NCBI RefSeq assembly: GCF_002093745.1
Contig: NZ_MTSB01000002.1
Span: forward strand, 248,001 to 312,000
Length of the DNA: 64,000 nucleotides
Direction: 5' to 3'
From: Pseudomonas graminis
Lineage (GTDB): Bacteria > Pseudomonadota > Gammaproteobacteria > Pseudomonadales > Pseudomonadaceae
Shown: piece by piece, positions 44,840-55,800 of the stretch
How the letters are laid out: the number at the start of each line of letters is the position of its first letter
Numbering within the stretch: position 1 is the first letter of the stretch
The notes under the pieces: generated by a model
Told to the model about the DNA's origin: nothing
Databases searched by the model: none
The model's input: the letters and a program-made list of their open reading frames with translations, nothing else
Position numbers and translations under genes: made by a program

Positions 44840-45286
44840 ATGCAACTGATCCTTCTGGAAAAAGTCGCCAACCTGGGCAACCTGGGCGACAAAGTAAACG
44901 TTAAGGCCGGCTACGGTCGTAACTACCTGCTGCCTTATGGCAAAGCAACCGCTGCAACCGCTGCCAACGTGGCTGCGTTTGAAGAGCGTCGTGCCGAGCT
45001 GGAAAAACTGGCTGCAGACAAGAAAGCATCTGCCGAAACTCGCGCTGCCCAACTGGCTGAGCTGGAAGTGACTATCACTGCCACCGCTGGTGACGAAGGC
45101 AAGCTGTTCGGTTCGATCGGCACCCACGACATCGCTGATGCACTGACCGCCTCTGGCGTTGAAGTTGCAAAAAGCGAAGTTCGTCTGCCGAACGGCACTA
45201 TCCGCAACGTTGGCGAATTCGACGTAGCCGTGCATCTGCACAGCGACGTAGAAGCGACCGTGCGCGTTGTCGTAGTGGCTGCTTAA
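44840..45286 (+). CDS. rplI: 50S ribosomal protein L9
   Basis: 148-residue 23S rRNA-binding protein of the L1-stalk region. The N-terminal rRNA-binding domain ([34 protein letters not shown]) leads through a long helix (residues about 41-75) to the C-terminal domain ([16 protein letters not shown]). GAGGA lies before the ATG. It is the last gene of the cluster; a large hairpin follows. Confidence 0.97.
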   Translation: MQLILLEKVANLGNLGDKVNVKAGYGRNYLLPYGKATAATAANVAAFEERRAELEKLAADKKASAETRAAQLAELEVTITATAGDEGKLFGSIGTHDIADALTASGVEVAKSEVRLPNGTIRNVGEFDVAVHLHSDVEATVRVVVVAA

Positions 45287-45332
45287 GCAACACCGAATCG
45301 TCTGGCGGCATTGTCGTCAGGGGATTAACATC

Positions 45333-45366
45333 GGGCACGATCCTGTTTACAGGTCGTGCCCTTTGT
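45333..45366 (+). terminator. Terminator between rplI and dnaB
   Basis: GGGCACGA and TCGTGCCC form the outer stem, with an inner CCTG-TTTA-CAGG stem and a single-base bulge, followed by TTTGTCTTT. It lies 47 bp after rplI and would separate the ribosomal cluster from dnaB. Confidence 0.8.
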
Positions 45367-45409
45367 CTTTGTGCCATCCTCATTCTGCAAACCCCGAATT
45401 AAAGTGGCC

Positions 45410-46804
45410 ATGAACGATATATCCGCCCCCGAGCAATACGATCTGCAAACCGCTGCCCTGAAGGTGCCGCCCCATTCCATCGAGGCCGAACAGGCTGTGC
45501 TCGGTGGTCTGATGCTGGACAACAACGCCTGGGAGCGGGTGCTTGATCAAGTGTCCGATGGCGATTTCTATCGACATGACCACCGCCTGATTTTCCGCGC
45601 CATCGCCCGTCTGGCCGATCAAAACAGCCCGATCGACGTGGTCACGCTGGCTGAGCAACTGGACAAGGAAGGGCAGACCTCGCAAGTCGGTGGCCTGGGC
45701 TATCTCAGTGAGCTGGCGAAAAACACGCCGTCCGTCGCCAACATCAAGGCCTATGCGCAGATTGTTCGAGCGCGTGCCACGTTGCGGCAGTTGATCGGTA
45801 TCAGTACCGAGATCGCCGACAGCGCGTTCAACCCCGAAGGTCGAACCGCCGAAGAGATTCTGGACGAGGCCGAGCGGCAGATCTTCCAGATTGCCGAAGC
45901 GCGCCCCAAGACCGGCGGCCCGGTCAGCGTCAATGATTTGCTGACCAAAGCCATCGACCGCATCGATACCCTGTTCAACAGCGACAACGCCATTACCGGC
46001 CTATCAACCGGTTATACCGACCTTGATGAGAAAACCAGCGGCTTGCAGCCGTCTGACCTGATCATCGTCGCGGGCCGTCCGTCGATGGGTAAAACCACGT
46101 TCGCAATGAACCTGGTCGAAAACGCCGTGTTACGCAGCGACAAGGTAGTGCTGGTCTACTCGCTGGAGATGCCAGGTGAATCGCTGATCATGCGTATGTT
46201 GTCGTCGCTGGGGCGTATCGACCAGACCAAGGTGCGTGCCGGTCGCCTGGACGATGATGACTGGCCGCGTCTGACTTCTGCGGTCAATCTGCTCAATGAC
46301 CGTAAGCTGTTCATCGACGATACCGCAGGCATCAGTCCTTCGGAAATGCGCGCGCGCACCCGCCGGATCGTTCGTGAGCACGGCGACATTGCCATGATCA
46401 TGATCGACTACCTGCAGTTGATGCAGATTCCCGGTTCAAGCGGCGACAACCGTACCAACGAGATTTCCGAGATTTCCCGCTCGTTGAAGGCGCTGGCCAA
46501 AGAGTTCAACTGCCCGGTCATTGCCCTGTCGCAGCTTAACCGCTCGCTGGAGCAGCGCCCGAACAAACGCCCGATCAACTCCGACCTCCGGGAATCCGGA
46601 GCGATCGAGCAGGATGCCGACGTCATCATGTTCGTGTACCGGGATGAGGTGTATCACCCGGAGACCGAACACAAGGGTATCGCCGAGATCATCATCGGCA
46701 AGCAGCGTAACGGCCCCATCGGCACTACGCGCCTGGCGTTCATCGGCAAGTACACCCGCTTCGAGAATCTGGCGCCGGGCAGTTATAACTTCGACGACGA
46801 TTGA
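45410..46804 (+). CDS. dnaB: Replicative DNA helicase
   Basis: Hexameric fork helicase, 464 residues. The N-terminal DnaG-interacting domain (VPPHSIEAEQAVLGGLML) is joined by a linker helix to the RecA-like domain with Walker A GRPSMGKTTFAMN, Walker B IAMIMIDYLQLM, and LSQLNRSLEQRPNKRP. The ATG at 45410 begins the conserved MNDISAPEQYDL; upstream frame overlaps the terminator. No intein or insertion is seen. The next gene downstream is convergent, with no room for alr, which I recall following dnaB in P. aeruginosa and E. coli. Confidence 0.97.
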   Translation: MNDISAPEQYDLQTAALKVPPHSIEAEQAVLGGLMLDNNAWERVLDQVSDGDFYRHDHRLIFRAIARLADQNSPIDVVTLAEQLDKEGQTSQVGGLGYLSELAKNTPSVANIKAYAQIVRARATLRQLIGISTEIADSAFNPEGRTAEEILDEAERQIFQIAEARPKTGGPVSVNDLLTKAIDRIDTLFNSDNAITGLSTGYTDLDEKTSGLQPSDLIIVAGRPSMGKTTFAMNLVENAVLRSDKVVLVYSLEMPGESLIMRMLSSLGRIDQTKVRAGRLDDDDWPRLTSAVNLLNDRKLFIDDTAGISPSEMRARTRRIVREHGDIAMIMIDYLQLMQIPGSSGDNRTNEISEISRSLKALAKEFNCPVIALSQLNRSLEQRPNKRPINSDLRESGAIEQDADVIMFVYRDEVYHPETEHKGIAEIIIGKQRNGPIGTTRLAFIGKYTRFENLAPGSYNFDDD

Positions 46805-46863
46805 TCTCGCCGTCAGATGCTGTTCCCGTTTCATCATGGCTCATGGTGAGACGGCGGCAGCAT

Positions 46864-49734
46864 CTATCGGTGCGTATCCCCGATTCGGTGTGGACGCCAT
46901 TGCCCTGTTTTGTCGTCTTTTGCCAGTAGCAAGCGGATTTTGCCTCTGCCTTTGGCGCTGGCTACCCCGGCAAGATCCAAGGAGATTTCCTTGCGTACCT
47001 TGTGTGCTGATGCGCCCTTAAAGCCTCGCTCATTGAAACTGTCGATCGCTTTGGTGACGGCTGATTCCAGATCATTCTGGCTATATTTATTTTTGGCATC
47101 CTCGAACACTGGGGAGCTAAAAAAGTCGCCAATATCAACGTTGATGACGAATTTTTTCTTTTGGGTTTTTTGTGCTGGGGTGTCAGGGCTGGGGGTCGCA
47201 GACGTGGATTTACTTGTTGTTCCACCTTCACGGTACTTCTTTTTTTCTGCAGTAGAGATGTCGAATTCCGACATCTGACTAAGAGACGTCAAGTTGCTTA
47301 AGTTGCTTATGGCACTCGCTCTGCGCGATGGCCTATATTCCTCCTCAGGGTACACGGGCCCTCTGATTTCACTTTGGAAGAGCACTTTTGTTGTTGAAAG
47401 GCTCATGAAGAGGGGGGACTGTTGGTTGTTTTTAAAATACTCTTTTTGCTTCAGGCTGGTCAGGTAGAACGCATTCAGGGCGTTAGTGGTGCTGTCATGC
47501 CGGAATGCAATATCCGAGGGCATTGCATTAATGCGGGTCATGAATACGTCAAGTTCCTCAATCTCTTTGCGGTCAAGATTATAGGCGTCGGCCGCTTGAT
47601 CGAAAAAATCCGCATAGGCCTCTATCTTGGCGTTTTGCTTTGCCCACGCGCTGTACTTTTGAACCGCCCATAATGTCAGTCCTGTAATGATGACTCCCAT
47701 AAAACCGCCCGCAGCAAGGGTGCCCATGTCATCGAAGTCAACGCTGATCCCGCCCTGCGAGTCGACTCTGCTGATGGGGTTGTTTCGGGTCATTCGGTAA
47801 AGATTCAGTCCTTCAACGTCGCCTAAAGGGTCCGCACTTATCCAGCGCATCAGCCAAGGCGCGTAATACCTCATACCGTAGTAGTAAAGCCCTGTGCTGT
47901 CCCGCTCCACTCCCGAGTAACGGATGACTTTGCAGGACGCTTCAACCGCTGAGTGCGCAGCCCACCAAGCCGTCCCTCCGAACGGGTAATATCCTTCATA
48001 ACTGATCAGTCTTGCTTCGGCATCCAGCTCCAGTGTGCTGGAACCCAAGTGGTCATCGACGCTATAGCGCAGCTGATCGTTGTCTATGGCCTCCGGTTTG
48101 CCCTGAACCCAATGCAGGTAGCGCACGTTGCTCCGTCCGGCTTGCACGGTGATGACTTCAAGGTGCTCGCCTGTGGCGCTGTCTGTGCGGATTTCCAGGC
48201 CTGGGAGATAGCGCACATCGCGTATGTGCCGGACCGTCCGGGCCATGGCTGTTGCCGTTTTACGCAGGCGCTTGCCGCCAGCGTCGTAAGCATAGTGTTC
48301 GCTGTCGTCTGGTTGATCGGGCCGAGTAACGGCATCCGCCTTGATCAGACGGTTTCGTGAGTCCCAGTACAGCGCTCGCCCCGCAATCAACACCTGCTGA
48401 TTGCCATTGGCGTCGAACGCTTTATCGAAGTCTGGTGGCGCGTCACCCTCGTTCCAAGGCAAAGCCCGGTTGCTTTTGGTATCGACGAGCATGTGACGGG
48501 TATACGCTTGTGTACCCTCGTGGCTGAGCCTTAGAAGGTTGCCCGCTTCGTCGTAGCAATACCGTTGGATGTAATTGAGCAGCTGACTTTTATCCACGGG
48601 CAGTTGGACAAGCTCCGGCAGTTCAGGGCGGATCCCCGCACGGGCGGTTTCGCGACCACTCGCTTTGATCAACTGGTAAAGGCTGTCGTATTCGTATTCA
48701 TTGACCGCATCAATGCGCTGGCCTGAAAAGTGTCTTACAGGCTGTGCCTTATCCTCAATTCGGGTGACATTACCCGTCTGATCGTAACCATACAGCAGGT
48801 GCTGCAGAGGCTTGGCGCCCGGACGTTTGGTGATTAGTTCGTGCAGACGGCCATCGGCAGGGTCAAAACTTGCGCGGCTGATGACTCCGTTACCGGCCGT
48901 TTGCGACTCGGTACGGCCAAGAGCGTCGTACCTCAACTCATGCACCAGTACTTGATCGCTTCCGTTCATTGGCTTCAGGCGGAGGGTCTTTAGCTGGCCC
49001 GACACGTCATAGGTGCAGGTACGACGATTGCCTGATGCGTCGATCTGGGCCAGTACCTCGCCCATGACGTCGACGTGTGCGTTGCTTGAGAAGCCGGGGC
49101 CTGACTCCAGCAACGCCTCTTGGTTTAAAGAGTCTTCAGGCCAGTTCGGTAAATCGGTTGTCCGGAGAAAACGACGGGTCTGGCGCAGAATGTGTCCTGA
49201 AATGCCGCACGCCTCAATGAGGTCGGTACCCGCGCCGTCGCACGTCCGAATCAGACTCCCACAAAGGTTATTGGCAGCAGCCAGCTCTGAACTATCAGCA
49301 TAGGAGAAACGTTCGGACGTTCGGGAGGCTTGCCCCCAGAGCTGTTCGCTTACCGCCGAGGGACGGTGCAGTTCGTCGTAGCGGGTTTTCCAATGGGTGC
49401 CACGTGCGTCCCAGTGCTCCAGCAAATGACCTGCCTCGCCATAGAGGAAAACCTGATAGCCTGCGTCGACACTGTCTACTGCCAAAGGCGCTCCGGTGAG
49501 GCTGAATACAGTAGTCAGATTCGGGCGGGTCAATGGCTCGGTGGTCAATTGCCTGAATCGTCTGGCGTCCCATTTTGCGACGGGTCTTGCCGCTGCATCA
49601 TATTGCTGGCGTTCCGGGCGCCCCTCTGGGGTTTCACCCTGTGTGCCGCGGTACTGACTCACGCTGCGGATTGACAGCCCCCGACTGTCATTAACCAGTA
49701 GCGAGGGTGTATGTCGGTGCATGGCGTCAGTCAT
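46864..49734 (-). CDS. TccC-type RHS-repeat toxin with variable C-terminus
   Basis: A 956-residue RHS/YD-repeat protein. The N-terminus HRHTPSLLVNDSRGLSIRSV is the signature of TccC, the C component of ABC insecticidal toxin complexes, not of type VI Rhs proteins. YD repeats fill residues about 100-590 (YDVSGQLKTL, YDALGRTES, YDQTGNVTRI). The conserved RHS core ends near 661 with STGLYYYGMRYY, RWISADPLG and GLNLYRMTRNNP, where family members self-cleave. The variable tail (662-956) has one membrane-like helix (672-691), a low-complexity Ser/Thr/Pro linker and a final unit (862-956) with no family I recognise. No TcA or TcB gene is nearby. Start could be the ATG at 49722. Confidence 0.85.
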   Translation of the reverse strand: MTDAMHRHTPSLLVNDSRGLSIRSVSQYRGTQGETPEGRPERQQYDAAARPVAKWDARRFRQLTTEPLTRPNLTTVFSLTGAPLAVDSVDAGYQVFLYGEAGHLLEHWDARGTHWKTRYDELHRPSAVSEQLWGQASRTSERFSYADSSELAAANNLCGSLIRTCDGAGTDLIEACGISGHILRQTRRFLRTTDLPNWPEDSLNQEALLESGPGFSSNAHVDVMGEVLAQIDASGNRRTCTYDVSGQLKTLRLKPMNGSDQVLVHELRYDALGRTESQTAGNGVISRASFDPADGRLHELITKRPGAKPLQHLLYGYDQTGNVTRIEDKAQPVRHFSGQRIDAVNEYEYDSLYQLIKASGRETARAGIRPELPELVQLPVDKSQLLNYIQRYCYDEAGNLLRLSHEGTQAYTRHMLVDTKSNRALPWNEGDAPPDFDKAFDANGNQQVLIAGRALYWDSRNRLIKADAVTRPDQPDDSEHYAYDAGGKRLRKTATAMARTVRHIRDVRYLPGLEIRTDSATGEHLEVITVQAGRSNVRYLHWVQGKPEAIDNDQLRYSVDDHLGSSTLELDAEARLISYEGYYPFGGTAWWAAHSAVEASCKVIRYSGVERDSTGLYYYGMRYYAPWLMRWISADPLGDVEGLNLYRMTRNNPISRVDSQGGISVDFDDMGTLAAGGFMGVIITGLTLWAVQKYSAWAKQNAKIEAYADFFDQAADAYNLDRKEIEELDVFMTRINAMPSDIAFRHDSTTNALNAFYLTSLKQKEYFKNNQQSPLFMSLSTTKVLFQSEIRGPVYPEEEYRPSRRASAISNLSNLTSLSQMSEFDISTAEKKKYREGGTTSKSTSATPSPDTPAQKTQKKKFVINVDIGDFFSSPVFEDAKNKYSQNDLESAVTKAIDSFNERGFKGASAHKVRKEISLDLAGVASAKGRGKIRLLLAKDDKTGQWRPHRIGDTHR

Positions 49735-49925
49735 GGGCTTCGATTTCCATCAGGTATCGAAATCAGGGTATTCCCACTTGATAAGTGCCGGTACTGTCAT
49801 AAATGGCAGTGAGGCACGTCAGACGAATCATCTGGCATTTCCGACCATCGCCGTCGGACTTGATCAAAAAATGTGCTATATTCCGCACCCGCGATTTTTC
49901 CAACGTGCAAACGTAGGTCCTGAAC

Positions 49926-52235
49926 ATGCAAGCAGCCAAGCCGTTATTTGACTATCCCAAGTACTGGGCCGAATGTTTCGGACCAGCACCTTTCCTGCCC
50001 ATGAGCCGGGAAGAAATGGATCTGCTTGGCTGGGATTCCTGCGACATCATCATTGTGACCGGTGATGCCTACGTCGATCACCCGTCTTTCGGCATGGCAA
50101 TCATTGGTCGCCTGCTTGAGTCCCAGGGCTTTCGGGTCGGGATCATTGCGCAGCCGAACTGGCAGTCCAAAGACGACTTCATGAAGCTCGGCGAGCCGAA
50201 CCTGTTTTTCGGTGTCGCTGCCGGCAACATGGACTCGATGATCAACCGCTACACCGCCGACAAGAAAATCCGCTCCGACGACGCCTATACGCCCGGCGGC
50301 ATGGCCGGCAAGCGTCCGGATCGCGCGAGTCTGGTTTACAGCCAGCGTTGCAAGGAAGCCTATAAGCACGTGCCTATCGTGCTGGGCGGCATCGAGGCTT
50401 CGTTGCGCCGCATCGCCCACTATGACTACTGGCAGGACAAGGTTCGCAACTCGATCCTGATCGACGCCTGCGCCGACATCCTGCTTTATGGCAACGCCGA
50501 GCGGGCCATTGTCGAAGTCGCCCAGCGTCTGTCCTACGGCCACAAGATTGAAGACATCACCGATGTGCGCGGCACCGCGTTCATTCGGCGCGACACGCCA
50601 CAGGGCTGGTACGAAGTCGATTCGACCCGCATCGATCGTCCGGGCAAGGTCGACAAGATCATCAACCCGTACGTCAACACCCAGGACACTCAGGCCTGCG
50701 CCATCGAGCAGGAAAAAGGCAACGTCGAAGACCCGAACGAAGCCAAGGTGGTGCAGATTCTTGCCAGCCCGCGCATGACCCGTGACAAGACGGTTATCCG
50801 TCTGCCATCGGTGGAAAAAGTGCGCAACGATGCCGTGCTGTACGCACACGCCAACCGCGTGTTGCACCTGGAAACCAACCCGGGCAACGCCCGCGCGCTG
50901 GTGCAAAAGCATGGCGAAGTCGACGTCTGGTTCAACCCGCCGCCGATTCCGATGACCACCGAAGAAATGGACTACGTGTTCGGCATGCCTTACGCGCGCG
51001 TCCCGCATCCTGCGTACGGCAAGGAAAAAATTCCTGCCTACGACATGATCCGCTTCTCGGTGAATATCATGCGTGGCTGTTTCGGCGGCTGCACGTTCTG
51101 CTCGATCACCGAGCACGAAGGCCGGATCATCCAGAACCGCTCTGAAGAGTCGATCATTCGCGAAATCGAAGAGATCCGCGACAAGGTGCCAGGCTTCACA
51201 GGGGTCATCTCCGACCTGGGCGGGCCGACTGCGAACATGTATCGCATCGCCTGCAAAAGTCCGGAAATCGAGTCGGCCTGCCGCAAGCCATCGTGTGTGT
51301 TTCCTGGCATCTGCCCGAACCTGAACACCGATCACTCGTCACTGATTCAGCTGTACCGCAGCGCCCGCGCCTTGCCGGGCGTGAAGAAGATCCTGATCGC
51401 CTCCGGGTTGCGTTACGACCTGGCGGTCGAGTCGCCGGAATACGTCAAGGAACTGGTCACGCACCACGTTGGCGGCTACCTGAAGATTGCCCCGGAACAC
51501 ACCGAGGAAGGTCCGCTCAACCAGATGATGAAACCGGGCATTGGCAGCTATGACAAGTTCAAGCGCATGTTCGAGAAGTACACCAAGGAAGCGGGCAAAG
51601 AGCAGTACCTGATTCCTTACTTCATCGCCGCCCACCCGGGCACTACCGATGAAGACATGATGAACCTGGCGCTGTGGCTCAAGGGCAACGGCTTCCGGGC
51701 GGATCAGGTGCAGGCGTTCTACCCGTCGCCGATGGCAACGGCCACCGCCATGTACCACTCGGGCAAGAACCCGCTGCGCAAGGTGACTTACAAAAGTGAT
51801 GGCGTCACGATTGTGAAGAGTGAAGCCCAGCGTCGCCTGCACAAGGCGTTTCTGCGCTATCACGACCCGAAAGGCTGGCCGATGTTGCGTGAGGCGCTGG
51901 AGCGTATGGGGCGTGCCGATCTGATCGGGCCGGGCAAGGATCAGTTGATTCCGTTGCATCAGCCAGCGACCGACACCTACCAGAGCGCCCGCCGCAAGAA
52001 TTCGACGCCGGCGGGTAGCCATAAGGTGGGCAAGAACACCAAGACCACGCTGATCCAGACCCAGCACACCGGTCTGCCGCCACGCGCAAGCGACGGCAGC
52101 AAACCGTGGGACAAGCGCGAAGAAGCCAAGGCTGCGGCAATGGCGCGCAACAAGCAGGCTGCCAAAGAACGTATGGACGCAGCCAAAGGCAAAGGCCCCA
52201 AGCCAGCCAAGCGCAAACCGGTAGTGCCGCGCTGA
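49926..52235 (+). CDS. YgiQ family radical SAM protein
   Basis: A 769-residue radical SAM enzyme. The cluster-binding CxxxCxxC motif is in [17 protein letters not shown] near residue 385, within the pattern of UPF0313/YgiQ. The N-terminal region ([32 protein letters not shown]) resembles a cobalamin-type fold. The C-terminal 100 residues are Lys/Ala-rich and probably disordered. The family is widespread and its reaction is, to my knowledge, not defined. It diverges from the RHS gene across 191 bp with a TATATT -10-like element at 49877. Confidence 0.9.
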   Translation: MQAAKPLFDYPKYWAECFGPAPFLPMSREEMDLLGWDSCDIIIVTGDAYVDHPSFGMAIIGRLLESQGFRVGIIAQPNWQSKDDFMKLGEPNLFFGVAAGNMDSMINRYTADKKIRSDDAYTPGGMAGKRPDRASLVYSQRCKEAYKHVPIVLGGIEASLRRIAHYDYWQDKVRNSILIDACADILLYGNAERAIVEVAQRLSYGHKIEDITDVRGTAFIRRDTPQGWYEVDSTRIDRPGKVDKIINPYVNTQDTQACAIEQEKGNVEDPNEAKVVQILASPRMTRDKTVIRLPSVEKVRNDAVLYAHANRVLHLETNPGNARALVQKHGEVDVWFNPPPIPMTTEEMDYVFGMPYARVPHPAYGKEKIPAYDMIRFSVNIMRGCFGGCTFCSITEHEGRIIQNRSEESIIREIEEIRDKVPGFTGVISDLGGPTANMYRIACKSPEIESACRKPSCVFPGICPNLNTDHSSLIQLYRSARALPGVKKILIASGLRYDLAVESPEYVKELVTHHVGGYLKIAPEHTEEGPLNQMMKPGIGSYDKFKRMFEKYTKEAGKEQYLIPYFIAAHPGTTDEDMMNLALWLKGNGFRADQVQAFYPSPMATATAMYHSGKNPLRKVTYKSDGVTIVKSEAQRRLHKAFLRYHDPKGWPMLREALERMGRADLIGPGKDQLIPLHQPATDTYQSARRKNSTPAGSHKVGKNTKTTLIQTQHTGLPPRASDGSKPWDKREEAKAAAMARNKQAAKERMDAAKGKGPKPAKRKPVVPR

Positions 52236-52294
52236 CGCGAGGTACCAGGGCAGACGCAGAGCGTTGCACGATAGTTGAGATTATCGTTCCTCAC

Positions 52295-52384
52295 TCTGTG
52301 GGAGCGACCGGGGTGGCGATCCACATTGCTCGGGAAAGCGATTGTTCAGTGATGACGCTTTCGCGAGCAAGCTCGCTCCCACAG
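52295..52384. repeat. 90-bp palindromic repeat, copy 1
   Basis: Begins CTGTGGGAGCGACCGGGGTG and ends with CGAGCAAGCTCGCTCCCACAG. The outer TGTGGGAGCGA/TCGCTCCCACA arms are inverted repeats around a core (CGATCCACATTGCTCGGGAA) with smaller inverted segments. It is a paired REP-type structure that could fold into a long hairpin. Confidence 0.8.
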
Positions 52385-52469
52385 GGGGCAATGTGTGCCT
52401 GTCATGCGTTCGTGTGCTGATGTGCCGGAAATCTAGGATCGGGCAGTGCTGAAACCCGCCTGCGATTTC

Positions 52470-52559
52470 CTGTGGGAGCGACCGGGGTGGCGATCCACAT
52501 TGCTCGGGAAAGCGATTGTTCAGTGATGATGCTTTCGCTAGCAAGCTCGCTCCCGCAGG
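52470..52559. repeat. 90-bp palindromic repeat, copy 2
   Basis: Near-identical to copy 1 in the same orientation, 175 bp away. About three base differences are visible (GATGATGCTTTCGCTAGC against GATGACGCTTTCGCGAGC, and CCCGCA against CCCACA at the end). The 85 bp between copies is unrelated. Confidence 0.8.
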
Positions 52560-52832
52560 GGGGATGTATCGGGTGAAGCTGCGCATCACACACCTGCAAC
52601 GCGTCGGATGCGTATCCAGACCGCTCCACAATTCTTTACCCCCCATTCAATCCCTCTGCCACACTGTCTGCCTTATTACTGTGCAACCCTTGCACCGTCT
52701 GCTCAGGCGGACACGATTTTGGTGCTGCGCCTTGCGGGGCGGGCAGTGCTGGTGTCGTTGGCGCCTGACTTTGACTGGATGGCATAAGTCTTGCGCGGCT
52801 CATTTACCGTTCAGGCTCGCAGGAGGCACGCC

Positions 52833-55800
52833 GTGTCGATTCATATTGCCTTGCACCATGTCACGCATTATCGCTACGAACGCGCGGTCGAACTGGGCCC
52901 TCAGATCGTTCGCCTGCGCCCGGCCGCCCACAGCCGCACCCGCGTGCTGTCGTACTCGCTGAAAGTCCTGCCTGAAAACCACTTCATCAACTGGCAACAG
53001 GACCCCCAGGGGAATTATCTGGCGCGCCTGGTCTTCCCGGAAAAGACCAACGAGTTTCGCGTGGAAGTCGACCTGGTCGCCGAGATGGCGGTGTTCAACC
53101 CGTTCGACTTCTTTCTGGAGCCGTACGCCGAGAACATTCCTTTCACGTATGCCAGCGAAGAACAGCGTGAGCTGGCGCCGTACCTCGAAAAGCTGCCGCT
53201 GACGCCGAGATTCCAGGCCTATCTGGACAGCATCAGTCGCGAGCCGATTCCCGCCATTGATTTTCTGGTCGGTCTCAACCAGCGCCTGAGCCAGGACGTC
53301 GCGTACCTGATCCGCATGGAGCCGGGTGTTCAGACCCCGGAATTTACCCTCGAAAATGCGTCGGGCTCATGCCGTGACTCTGCATGGCTGTTGGTGCAAC
53401 TGCTGCGTCATCTGGGCATGGCTGCGCGGTTTGTGTCGGGCTATCTGATCCAGCTCAAAGCCGATGTCGAGGCGCTGGACGGGCCTTCTGGCACCGAGGT
53501 CGATTTCACTGACCTGCATGCGTGGTGCGAGGTGTATCTGCCGGGCGCAGGCTGGGTCGGGCTGGATGCCACCTCCGGCCTGTTTGCAGGCGAAGGGCAC
53601 ATTCCGCTGGCGTGCAGCCCCGAGCCATCCTCCGCCGCACCGATCAGCGGGCTGGTCGAACCGTGCGAAACCGACTTCAGCCACGAAATGTCGGTCGAGC
53701 GCATCTGGGAGGCGCCGCGCGTCACCAAGCCTTACACCGAAGCGCAATGGCAAGACATCCAGACACTGGGCCGGCAGATCGACGCCGATCTGGTGCGTGA
53801 CGATGTGCGCCTGACCATGGGCGGCGAGCCGACGTTCGTGTCGATTGATGATCGCGACGGCGCTGAATGGAATACCGCAGCGCTGGGGCCTCGCAAGCGC
53901 GAGCTGTCTGCCGAGCTGTTTCAACGCATGCGGGCGCATTACGCACCGCTGGGGATCGTGCATTTCGGTCAGGGCAAGTGGTACCCCGGCGAGCAACTGC
54001 CGCGCTGGTCGCTGAACTGTTTCTGGCGCAAGGATGGCAAGCCGGTGTGGCGCAATAACGCGCTGATCGCCGATGAAACACAGGATTACGGCGCGACGGG
54101 TGAGCTGGCCGGGCGTTTCCTGGCCAGCGTTGCCGAGCGCTTGAAACTGCCGAGCCGTTTCGTTTTTCCGGCTTACGAAGACAATTTCTATTACCTGTGG
54201 CGCGAAGGTGCGCTGCCCGTGAACGTGACCGCTGAAGATTCAAGGCTCGGCGACGAGATGGAGCGGGCACGTCTGCGCAAAGTCTTCGCGCAAGGTCTGG
54301 ACAAAATGATAGGTCAGGTTTTGCCGCTGGCCCGTAGCGCTGACAGCGAAAGCTGGCAGAGCGGTCGCTGGTATCTGCGCGACGAGCACTGCCGTCTGGT
54401 GCCGGGCGATTCTGCGTTGGGCTATCGACTGCCGCTGGCGTCGCAGCCGTGGGTCAAGGCAGCGGAATATCCGTTCATTCATCCGACCGACCACAATCAG
54501 GACTTCCCTGAACTGGCAGACAGCGACTCGCTGACCGCGCAACTCCGGTCCACAGACACCGATGCCGAGCGCGCACCGAAGGTTGACGAGTCCGCCGACT
54601 GGCTGACCCGCACGGCGTTGTGTGCCGAGGCGCGTGACGGGCGTTTGTACCTGTTCATGCCGCCGCTGCAGAAGCTTGAGGAATACCTTGAGCTGGTGGC
54701 TGTGATCGAAGCGACCGCCGAAGAACTGCAGTGCCCGATTTTGCTGGAAGGCTATGAGCCTCCGAGTGATCCGCGTCTGTGCAACTTCCGCATCACACCT
54801 GACCCGGGCGTGATCGAAGTCAACGTGCAGCCGTCCGCCAGTTGGGACGAACTGGTTGAACGCACCGAGTTTCTTTACGAACAGGCCCGCCTCACGCGCC
54901 TGACCACGGAAAAATTCATGATCGATGGCCGGCACACCGGCACCGGCGGCGGCAACCATTTTGTGCTGGGCGGGGCGACGCCTGCGGACTCACCGTTTCT
55001 GCGTCGTCCGGACCTGCTGCGCAGCCTGATCAGCTACTGGCATAACCATCCTTCGCTGTCGTACCTGTTTTCCGGCCTGTTCATTGGGCCGACCTCCCAG
55101 GCGCCGCGTATCGACGAAGCGCGCAACGATTCGCTGTATGAAATGGAAATCGCTTTCGCGCAGATGCCTGAACCCGGCGAAGACGTCGCGCCGTGGGTCG
55201 TGGATCGCCTGCTGCGCAATCTGCTGATCGACGTCACCGGCAACACGCACCGCGCCGAGTTCTGCATCGACAAACTGTACTCGCCGGATGGCGCGACCGG
55301 ACGTCTTGGCCTGCTGGAACTGCGTGCGTTCGAGATGCCACCCCATGCGCGCATGAGCCTCGCCCAGCAATTGCTGCTGCGGGCGCTGGTCGCACGTTTC
55401 TGGCGTGAGCCTTATGCACCGGCCAAGCTGGCGCGTTGGGGCACGCAGTTGCACGACCGCTTCATGCTGCCGCACTTCATCGAGCAGGATTTTGCCGACG
55501 TGGTCGCCGACCTCAACGCCGCCGGTTACCCGGTCAAGGCCGACTGGTTTGCCGCGCACCTGGAGTTCCGCTTCCCGAAAGTGGGCGACTACGCTGTCAA
55601 CGGTATCGAACTGGAACTGCGTCAGGCGCTGGAACCCTGGCATGTGCTGGGCGAAGAGGGCTCGGCCGGTGGTGCGGTGCGCTATGTCGATTCGTCGCTG
55701 GAACGCCTGCAAGTGCATCTCACCGGGCTGCCGCCGCAACGCTACCTGCTGACCTGCAACGGCATACCCGTGCCATTGCAGCCGACCGGCCGGGTCGGTG

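Larger units (their letters stand above)
52236..52832. other. Intergenic region ygiQ-transglutaminase operon
   Basis: 597 bp without a convincing gene. It holds two near-identical 90-bp palindromic repeats (52295-52384 and 52470-52559). The last 270 bp show no repeat and should contain the promoter of the transglutaminase operon, which I could not place with confidence. Confidence 0.6.

Noticed and set aside
52281..52646. A 121-codon reverse frame containing a repeated peptide
   Set aside because: The peptide repeat arises only because the frame crosses the two 90-bp DNA repeats; they are non-coding palindromes.
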